From: Aquarana catesbeiana
Lineage: Eukaryota > Chordata > Amphibia > Anura > Ranidae
Direction: 5' to 3'
Length of the DNA stretch: 64,000 nt
Assembly: GCF_042186555.1 (NCBI RefSeq)
Contig: NC_133327.1
Span: 106,605,167-106,669,166, forward strand
Shown here: positions 55,743-64,000 of the stretch, piece by piece
How positions within the stretch are numbered: the stretch's first letter is position 1
Layout: each line of letters begins with the position of its first letter
Notes under the pieces: generated by a model
The model's input: only the letters and a program-made list of their open reading frames with translations
Database searches by the model: none
What the model was told of the DNA's origin: nothing
Position numbers and translations under genes: made by a program

Positions 55743-55841
55743 CTGAAGAAAAATCCTTCCGATACCGCTCAGCAACTGTGGCTCCTGCTGGGGGTAATAC
55801 TTTATAACGGCATGATAGGCTTCCACCGCCAGAACGTAATC
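55743..55841 (-). CDS. TRAPPC12: TRAPPC12 exon, first of four in this window
   Basis: This 99-bp exon lies between the acceptor cttctgcag and the donor gtaatt, in phase 0 at both ends. It encodes DYVLAVEAYHAVIKYYPQQE and then PQLLSGIGRIFLQ, the TPR-like unit preceding IGDIKTAEKYF in vertebrate TRAPPC12. Earlier exons would continue to the right. I scanned the minus strand to 64000 and recognised none, so the next intron is longer than 8 kb. Confidence 0.96.
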
Positions 55842-56289
55842 CTGCAGAAGGGCGGAGGAGAAAGACAATTATTGGTATTTGTTTTACTTTAACTTTCAGA
55901 CAACTAAAGCGGGACTTATCCTGAACAACCTCCCCAAATCTGCTCCCCCTCCCGAAACATGCAGACTGCCACATGGATGTGTTTCACGGGGGGGGGGGGG
56001 GGGGCAGTAATTTGTTATCTTTGCACACAGTTCAGGTCTATTTCAATATTTTTGCTGAGAAAACGTATTTTTATGGTGAATGCCGGCCTACTACACATCA
56101 AATGTTCAAAGGGTCTGTCCACCCAAAACTAATATTCTCCTTATGGATGGGTGCTAGTGAGCGAAATCACCAAGGTTTATGTATCTCTCAGGACTCAGTT
56201 GACAAGATTTCTTGCCTGGAGTTCACAGATCTTTCCTTTAACCATCCTGAGAGAGCTTTGATATTGTAAATAATCAAGATAATTGTAAA

Positions 56290-56800
56290 ATTCTAAATAC
56301 TAACAACAACTTACTAAGCCGTTCACAACTTGGCCCCCAGCTAAATCACTAACCTTGTCTCAAAATACCAAACAAATCATTCTCTTTGCTCCTCTTAAGA
56401 ACCCCTGCTCTCTAGCTCCCTTGTCGCCACCTTCTATGCTCACCTTCAGGACTTCCCCAGAGCCTCTCAAACTCCTTACCCCAATTTGTCCCAATATCTC
56501 CTACTCTGTCCACCTTTAGGCGATCCCTCAAAATCTCTCTCTTTAGAGAAGCCTATCCGGCCTCCACCTAAACTTTTCCAGCAGCTCATCACCAACAGTT
56601 ATTTCCTTTTATCACTTGACCCTCACTTTTCGATTGCAAGCTCTAATGAACACTAATGAACAGGGCCCTCTGATGTCTCTTGTATTGAGCTGTACTGTAG
56701 CTATACTGTATGCCTTCAATTTGCAAATAGCTGTGCAAACTGCTGGTGCTGTATAAATCTGTATAATAACAATGATTAAAAAAAAAAAAAAAAAAAAAAG
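56290..56800 (+). mobile_element. LINE 3' end, Rex1/CR1-like
   Basis: The sequence ends in a fish/amphibian LINE-type tail: gctgtgcaaactgctggtgc, then tgtataaatctgtataataa, then poly(A) to about 56799. Upstream, a decayed reading ends with NFSSSSSPTVISFYH-like residues. I place it in the Rex1/CR1 group by the tail only. Confidence 0.5.
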
Positions 56801-57273
56801 AAGAAGCCTGTGTCTACTCAAAATGTCAATTTTAGATGGATTACCCTCAATTTGGGGTAAATGCACCTGCAAAGAACAAGCAGCATTCAAACAACGTAGT
56901 GTGTTTCGTTAGCAGTAAATTGAGATGAACAAACAAGTCACACACAGACTGGTGCACTGTGAACAGCGTGTAGATAGACTGCCACTGCGTGCCCACAATA
57001 ACTCTGATACAGAGAGGCTGAGCTTGCAGCAGGCTTGATTTGATTATCCTCAGTCATTAACAACAGCAATACCATAAATACAAACACTTGGCCAAGCCTT
57101 CATATTTATGCCCATAGGGGGGACAGGGAAGGTAGTCGAAGAAACCACTATCATTTGCTATGTGAAATCAACAGCATTTAAACAAGAGTCTCTACCCAAT
57201 CCGATCACTCAGTCCACGAAAGGTATGAACTGGCACCTCAGGTTGTAGCCCAATCCAAAAGAAAACCTGTATC

Positions 57274-57765
57274 TTAAAGTGATTGTAAAGTCTTGTTTGT
57301 TTTTTTTAATTAAAAATAACAAACGTCATACTTGCCTCCTCTGTGGCAGTGGATTTGCACAGAGCAGCCTAAATCCTCCTCTTCTCGGGTCGCTCTTCTG
57401 TGCTCCTGGCCCCTCCCTCCTGTTGGGTGCCCCCACAGCAAGCAGTTTGCTATGGGGGGCACCCAAGCCAAGTCACAGCTCCCTGTGTCCATTCAGACAC
57501 AAAGCTGGGGTCTGGCTCCACCCCCTTTCTATTCTCATTGGCCGACTGACTTTGATTGACAGCAGTGGGAGCCAATGGCGCCGCGCTGCTGTCTCAGCCA
57601 ATGAGGGGAGTCCCAGAGGGCCGAGACATTCCTACATCACTGAAGCTAGAGGGACCTCAGGTATTAGGGAGGGCTGAGGGCGGCTGCTGTACAAAGAAGG
57701 CTTTGTATCTTAATGCATAGAATGCATTAAGATGAAAAAACCTTCTGCCTTTACAACCACTTTAA
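57274..57765. mobile_element. piggyBac-like TTAA MITE
   Basis: TTAA lies at 57274-57277 and 57762-57765. The ends ttaaagtgattgtaaag and ctttacaaccactttaa are inverted over about 17 bp. It is non-coding. A second left-type end (ttaaagtggtcgtaaaccc) starts at the same right TTAA; its partner end was not found. Confidence 0.88.
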
Positions 57766-60700
57766 AGTGGTCGTAAACCCTTATATATACCCAGCGAAGG
57801 GACTATCTTCAGGTGATACACAGATGAAACAAATAAACAAATCCTTCTACATAAATCGTACCTGTCTATCTGCTGCAGGTGTCTTTCCACTACAGCCATT
57901 CAAACTGCTGAATATTTAAAGCTTGTCTGAAAGTTAAAAAAAAAAAAAAAAATTGTCCAGAGCTCAGTGAGGAGAGCCCAGAGCTGATTGGAGGGAAAAG
58001 ACACACCCCCTTCACACAGCACACAGGAACAGAACTGAGGCTGACAATCAGCTGGAGACCCCTCCCCTGTCACCATTTTTCTCTTGGTGTCAGGAAAACT
58101 TGTCAGAAGTGACTCATGTTAACAGCTCCTGAGTACACAATATAGAAGATATGCTTTGTTCATATTTCATGTCTGAGGTTTCCATCACTTTGAAGTCACC
58201 ATGAATTCCTCTTAACTTCCCATGTAAGGCAAAAACAACCTAATTTTCACTAGAAATGCGTAGCTGGCTATGATACCAACTAATAATGGAGGAGTATAGA
58301 CAGCAACTGATAAAAAAGTGTAAAAAGATCTCTGCACAGGGAGGCTAGGCTGTTATATGACTAATCTAGTTTTCACCCATTGGCATAATAATGATCCACA
58401 TGTTTAAATTATGCGATTTCAACAAAAATAAAAAGGAGGCTACAGAAAAGGGGCAAATGATGACAGTGTATAGCTGGACTCCAGAGCTCCAGATTCTTGA
58501 TGCAGTGCGCAATCATCATAAAAAGGCCAAAATGGCCAATTTGTAAAGTAAATACTAGTAACTAAATTAAGAAGTACAATAAAATTACATGCCGGGAACC
58601 CATTTTGTACAATTATGCAGTTCTGAGTTTACCCAACCAATGATTTCTTACAATAGAAAAAAAAACAAAAAAAAACAGGCACCACCATGGTCTATGCTGT
58701 GCTGGGTTCATTCCCCTTTTATATACTAATTTCATGTATATTTTTTGCAGCGATTGCTTATGTATCGTCCTGATCTAGCAAAGACCGTGTGGCATCATTT
58801 AAGCATCCAACACCAACTAAGCCATGGGAGGCACTATCTGATCTTTCCTTAAGGGTCATTTACACCTATGTGTGGACATTTCAGCCTGCCAATACACACA
58901 CATGAATGGGCCCTTCAAAAACACAGTAAATCGCAAAGAATAGATTTGATCAATAGATGTGAACTAGCTACAATGGAAAGAATGGGATTTCTACTTAAAA
59001 GTGAATTTAAGTATAGATAGAAAGATTTTTCGTACTATAAAAATCGGGTTTTAATGGTATACGAAGAAACATTTACTACAAAGAACATACATTTCTCACA
59101 TTTAAAATTATGCTTTTAGTATATATCAAAGGATTAAAAATAATCTCCGAGCAGAGATTCAGGTTATGTTGCTTAGTACATAAAAGATCTTTCTTGCATT
59201 TGGGCACATCAACCCACTAAAAGGCACAAAATTATTCAATCACTTGATTTCAAACATGAGTTAGACATAAAAAAAAACATCCTTATTGAAATGAAAGGGA
59301 ACTTTCATGCTTTTCACAGCAAGAAAACATACAAAAGGGAATATAATCCTAGATTTCCTCACTGACTTCATGCTTTGGTCACTCCAGCCCTCCAAAAATC
59401 CCAGTGATTTTGTAGGTGGTACACATCTAAAACATGTCCCTCCAGCCTCCCCAATTCATTGCTAGATGTCTAAGCAACGTATCGCCAGGCCCAATTGCGG
59501 TCATGCAGAAGGCATCTGTATGCCAATAACATCCTTCAGAAATGCTCTACAAAAAAAGTTTCCTTAAGCTTTAAGCTAAAATCAAAGCTAAGACTATTCT
59601 ATGCATTTTTCAATATATAGCATGACAAATTTTTAACAATAAGTGTCCAACTTTTCAAATTCTGAACTACTCTGAAATATATTCGCTAACATCTCAAACA
59701 CAATATAGCGGTTGAGATGAAATAATCTGTAAGTTTCTGAAACATATAGAAAGCACATACTGCCTACCATTTTGAAACCCCCCCCCCCCCCCTTGTGGTA
59801 ACCTACTGTACTTTTACATTATGAATGAATGGCGGAGCGATGTAACGCACAGAGTGGCTTGGGTTAGCATCATGGTAAAACCAACATTACCGAAAAGCAT
59901 AGTTCTGAAGGAGGACGAAAGACCAACTACCCTTTCAAAAAAAGTATTCCTCATGTCTTTCCTTCCAAAGCCTAACTAAACTCTCTGGACACTTACCTTA
60001 AATCAGCAGACAATGCAATCTTGGAGCATGCACAATACTGGGTGTAGCTATATATGAGATGCTTCCCTACAACATTACTATTTAATCACTCCTACCTCCT
60101 AAACTACTGAACCTTCTATATTATTATTTTGAACTTGCAATCTCTATATCAGCCTGAAACTAAGGGGAAACATAAACCTCATTTAACTTCATATATTCTC
60201 TGTTTACAATAAGCACAGGATAGGATTAAAGAAGTGACAGTGTCCCTTTAAGTCTTCCGTCTACATGGAATGCACAATTTATGTTATTCAGATAAGAAGA
60301 AAGCGGCCCATTTCCCATCTTCAATAAATCCTCTCATTTGAGTTTCTCACATCTGATGTTGATCTATTATACAAGGAGATTAGCACCCTCCGAGATACGG
60401 TACATTTTGTAATTATTGTAAGAGCAGAGGAGCAAGCGGCACATTTTATCTCCTACAAATTAAATACCTCCCAAACTTCCTCCGGATACATAGATTGCAC
60501 ACAGATAATGGAGCCATCACCTGGGAAATACAGAGCTCAAATGAAACATCTTTACATCTTTCAGATGAGAGGAAGAGCAGAAAAATGGTGAATTAAAGCA
60601 AAGATCTGTGTTTTTTCCCTCTTATCTGACTTCAGTATATGCCTGAAGTCTTGCAATGTAGGACATTCACAAATAAGACAAATTTACTGAGGATGCTTTC

Positions 60701-61141
60701 ATAGACCACCCAATGAGTTCCAGAAGACCCTGGGAACAGGTAGAAGCCCACCCTGAAACATAACAACTCTGTTTAACCCAGGGAACCTTTCTTAAGGGTG
60801 TAGGATTTGTTGCCGATCTATACAGCTTGTGTCAAAGGCAAGCATCAATTTTATTGACTAAGTCCTTCACTGTACAACCTTTAATGAGGGTTTAACGAGG
60901 GAAAGTCTTCTCTCAGGACAGAGGAAGACAAAAGATATATTGCATGAATTCTCCCCAAGAGTGGAGGATGCACAAGAAGCATGTCAAAAAATTAAGGCTT
61001 TCCTAGACACATACAATCAGATGATGGGATGCTCTGCCCTCTGACCACTCACTCAAGTTTAGTTTCACAATAATATACTGCAATATGGAAGGAATTTTGT
61101 GCTAGCTCTATGTTAATCATGACGTATTGAAAACTATACAC

Positions 61142-61144
61142 ACA

Positions 61145-61226
<82 letters not shown>

Positions 61227-61238
61227 TACACACACCGT
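61142..61238. repeat. TA/CA microsatellite
   Basis: A TA run at about 61152-61208 is followed by a CA run to about 61237. Confidence 0.95.
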
Positions 61239-61727
61239 AGCTCGGTTTCAGGGCCTTGGCAATCTTCTTATAGCCTAGGCCATCTTTATGTAGAGCAACA
61301 ATTCTTTTTTTCAGATCCTCGGATAGTTCTTTGCCATGAGGTGCCATGTTGAACTTCCAGTGACCAGTATGAGAGAGTGAGAGCGATAACACCAAATCTA
61401 ACATACCTGCTCCCCATTCACACCGGAGACATTGTAACACTAAAGAGTCACATGACATCGGGGAGGGGGTATAGCTTAATGGGCCCAATTTGGACATTTT
61501 CACTTAGGGGTGTACTCACTTTTGTTGCCAGTGGTTTAGACATTAATGGCTGTGTGTTGAGTTATTTTGAGGGGACAGCAAATTGACACTGTTATACAAG
61601 CTGTACACTCACTACTTTACATTGTAACAAAGTGTCATTTCTTCAGTGTTGTCACATGAAAAGATATAATAAAATATTTACAAAAATGTGAGGGGTGTAC
61701 CCACGTGTGAGATACTGTATATACAAA
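61239..61727 (-). mobile_element. Tc1-like remnant, internal deletion
   Basis: Minus-strand translation near 61343-61240 gives APHGKELSEDLKKRIVALHK, the start of a Tc1 transposase HTH. The right end tgaggggtgtacccacgtgt and its TA flank are typical of the family. The rest of the transposase is missing; the left part runs into the CA/TA repeat. Confidence 0.8.
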
Positions 61728-61741
61728 TACATACATACATA

Positions 61742-61880
61742 CAGTGGGGACGGAAAGTATTCAGACTTCCTTAAATTTTTCACTCTTTGTTATATTGCAG
61801 CCATTTGCTAAGATCATTTAAGTTCATTTTTTTTTTCCTCATTAATGTACACACAGCACCCCATATTGACAGAAAAGCTT
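61742..61880 (+). mobile_element. Tc1 terminal fragment, another family
   Basis: It starts cagtggggacggaaagtatt after TA (61739-61741 region) and continues as a Tc1 terminal repeat and leader for about 138 bp to gacagaaaa. The rest is absent. Confidence 0.7.
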
Positions 61881-62499
61881 CCTGATGATGCAAACCATAT
61901 TGCGAAACGCTTAGAGGCTGCTGGAGACTTTCCCATCACTTCTGGTCATACGGGTGTGAGGTCTGGAACAAAGGCCGCTGTGGGGAGACATTGGAATTGA
62001 GTGGGAGATAGACTAAGACTCCGCTCTCCACACACACACTGCTGGATTAGCTTGGTACCGCCTTAGGGGCATCTTAACATGTGAGTTTGACTATGTTTTT
62101 AATTAATTTTAAATAAAATGAGAGTTACATACTACACTATGATGGCTACCTATATGTTTTTATGAGCACTAAACAGAGCAAGGGGCATTATTATACTGGT
62201 TGGACATGCTGCTATTGGATCCATCATAAACGGAGTGGTTATCCTAAATGAACCAAAGGCACATATTATTACCGTATCTGGTGAGTGGCCATTGCACTAG
62301 GTGGTGGTGAAGTCACGATAAGTGGTGAATTAGGAGCACTTTATATGGAAGAGGAACGTTATTACTGCACAGAAGTGATCACTCACTGTGTACTGTGTAA
62401 TCCAGTGTACTGTGGTTTATACGTACATGTTGGGGACATTTTTTTTGCACTGTGCAGCACACATATATATTGTTATGTGAATTCTATGACCACCAAGTA
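61881..62499. other. Unclassified repeat-like stretch
   Basis: It contains the word attgcgaaacgcttag, similar to a segment near 46080. No gene or repeat end could be assigned. Confidence 0.4.
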
Positions 62500-62949
62500 A
62501 TATTGGCACATAGTATGACTTTCTAGGTACACTTGCGAACAGTTTTTGAAGGATCTCGTCAGGTAGATTTGTTCTTAATATCTTGGAAAACTAACCACAG
62601 ATCATCTATGGATGTAGGCTGCTTCCTTCTGTCTCTTCGTGTAATCCCAGACAGACTCGATGATGTTGACATCGGGTCTCCATGAGAGCCAAACTATCAC
62701 TTCAAGGACTCCTCCTTTATGCTGAAGATAATTTTTAAATGACAATGGCTGTATGTTTGGAGTTGTTGTTCTGCTGCAGAATACATTTGTGGCCAATCAC
62801 ATGCCTCCCTGATGATATGGCATGATGGAAAAGTATCTGCCTTTATTTCTCAACATTGAGGACCCTATTGATCGGGCAATGTTGAGGACCATAGACGCAG
62901 TGGTCGGTCAAGGAAACCTAATGCAGCAGATGAAGAATACATCGTGATT

Positions 62950-63593
62950 ACTTCCCATCGACATCTGAAAATGTCCTGCAGTGCCATCAGCATAAAACTA
63001 GAGGAAACTAGTGGGACCCAGGCTCACCCCATCTACTGTCCAGAAAAGTCTGGTCATAAGAGGTCCTCATGCAAAAATTGTGGCCAAAAACAAGGCTAAG
63101 CGACTCAACTATGCACGAAAACATAGGAACTGGGGTGCAGAAAAATGGCAGCATGTGCTCTGGACTGATGAGTCAAAATCTGAAATATTGGGCTGTAGCA
63201 GGAGGCAGTTTATTCACTGAAGGGACGGAGAGTGGTGCAATAATGATTGTCTGCGGGCAACAGTGAAGCATGGTGGCAGCTCCTTGGAAGTTCTGCATTT
63301 CTACAAATGGAGTTGGAGATTTTTTCAGGATCAGTGGTGACCCCAATGCTGAGAAATACAGGTTAATACTTATCCATCATGCCATACCATCAGGGAGACA
63401 TGTGATTGGCCCCAAATTTATTCTACAGCAGGACAGCATTCTCAAACTTACAGCCAATGTCATTAAGAACTATCTTCAGCGTAAGGAAAAACAAGGAGTC
63501 CAGCAAGTTATGGTTTGGCCCCCACAAAGCCCTCATCCCAACATCATCAAGTCTGTCTGGGATTACATGAAAAGACAGAAGGATCTGAGGTAG
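62950..63593 (+). pseudogene. Tc1-type transposase, frameshifted and interrupted
   Basis: It reads in pieces: RGPHAKIVAKNKAKRLNYAR, then VLWTDESKSEILG with the first Asp, later QQDSILKLTANVIKNYL for the second Asp region. The SPHPNIIKSVWDY motif has Lys where the inverted copy has Glu. Stops and shifts occur in the middle. The palindromic insertion at 63594 cuts the last codons. Confidence 0.75.
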
Positions 63594-63872
63594 TGTAAGT
63601 GGTGTTTTTTTACCTTGTAACGTGACTAAATAGTGACTAAGAAAATAAAAAGAAATATTTCTTTTTATTTTCTTAGTCACAATTTAGTCATGTTACAAGG
63701 TAAAAAAACACCACTTACATTTTCTAATCCTTAAAGTGGCAGCTTTACATTTATTTTTCTTTTCAGTTTTATTTTTGCTAAGCATGTTTCATCCGAGGTG
63801 CAGTGGTGGTAGTTGAAGTATAGGTGGGCTGTGTTACTTTAATACCAACAACTTGTTAAGGATCTGAGGTAG
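63579..63872. mobile_element. Palindromic insertion with 15-bp direct repeats (copy B)
   Basis: The 15-bp repeat aaggatctgaggtag is at 63579-63593 and 63858-63872. The 264-bp insert has a near-perfect palindrome (63594-63719, two arms of 63 bp with no loop) abutting the left repeat. An unpaired tail of 138 bp (63720-63857) runs to the right repeat. The host transposase sequence is continuous across one copy of the repeat. No known terminal motif was seen. Confidence 0.88.
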
Positions 63873-64000
63873 CCTACATTCACAGAAGATCTGTGGTTAG
63901 TTCTCCAGGATGTTTGGAACAACCTACCTGACGAGTTCCTTTAAATACTATGTGCAAGTGTACCTAAAATTAATTCCATTTCGAAGACAAAGAGTAGTCA

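Larger units (their letters stand above)
62500..63945. mobile_element. Inverted Tc1-type copies sharing one centre
   Basis: The left arm 62500-62862 is the reverse complement, with some divergence, of 63346-63945 minus its inserted element. The middle (62863-63345) exists once, in plus orientation. Both arms encode the C-terminal part of the same transposase family: minus strand 62602-62796 (IIESVWDYTKRQKEAAY) and plus strand near 63540-63593 (IIKSVWDYMKRQKD). The outer ends share the word gcacatagtat. It may be one element with very long inverted ends or two overlapping insertions. Confidence 0.75.
55842..64000 (-). other. TRAPPC12: Partial TRAPPC12 intron
   Basis: The intron runs from acceptor cttctgcag at 55842 past the window edge. 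It contains a LINE 3' tail, a TTAA MITE, Tc1 remnants and the inverted Tc1-type pair. The stretch 58320-61149 shows no repeat ends, gene or exon that I can support; 56800-57273 likewise. Runs of G (55988-56003) and C (59780-59791) are present. Confidence 0.75.

Noticed and set aside
55842..64000. Earlier TRAPPC12 exons
   Set aside because: I looked on the minus strand for the segment preceding DYVLAVE and found none, so they probably lie outside the window.

Overview
This is vertebrate nuclear DNA, most likely from a frog. The only host gene recognised is the 3' end of TRAPPC12 on the minus strand. Its last four coding exons lie at 55841-55743, 40861-40752, 37520-37433 and 27683-27441. They join in frame through GT-AG introns and encode a vertebrate-type C-terminal TPR region. 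The amphibian assignment is an inference from the gene together with the transposon mix: DIRS, L1, Ty3/gypsy, many Tc1 families, TTAA-flanked piggyBac-like elements and Harbinger-like MITEs, in introns of 3 to 15 kb. A ranid-like frog is my best guess. No tRNA, rRNA or CRISPR array was seen.

Positions 1-17034 are a stack of nested retroelements. A DIRS-type tyrosine-recombinase retrotransposon (about 11466-17034) carries an hAT-like MITE (12520-12702) and a Harbinger-like MITE (15520-15906). An LTR retroelement (250-11460, TSD ttgcc) lies at its left side, with a gag-like interior and no visible pol. A full-length L1-type LINE (585-6638, minus strand, both ORFs open) was inserted later into the 5' LTR of that element, with a 14-bp target-site duplication.

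Positions 17035-19695 hold a second nest: a Tc1 element split by a TTAA-flanked MITE, which is itself split by a palindromic insertion with a 15-bp direct repeat. Positions 19700-27270 are intergenic DNA with further TTAA elements, a MITE and a Tc1 copy. TRAPPC12 follows from about 27270 to beyond the right edge. Its introns hold a self-nested TTAA family (32099-33749), a Tc1 inside a MITE (34895-36736), adjacent Harbinger-like MITEs, an internally deleted Ty3/gypsy element (46674-50024), a near-complete Tc1 (50418-51931) and an inverted pair of Tc1-type copies (62500-63945). A second palindromic insertion with a 15-bp repeat (63594-63857) sits inside that pair.

The observation most likely to be new is this pair of unrelated palindromic insertions (18147-18816 and 63594-63857). 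Both have 15-bp direct repeats and the same asymmetric layout: a palindrome against one repeat and an unpaired tail of 116-138 bp against the other. Next in interest are the intact L1, the gag-only LTR element and the predicted intron in the DIRS gag.
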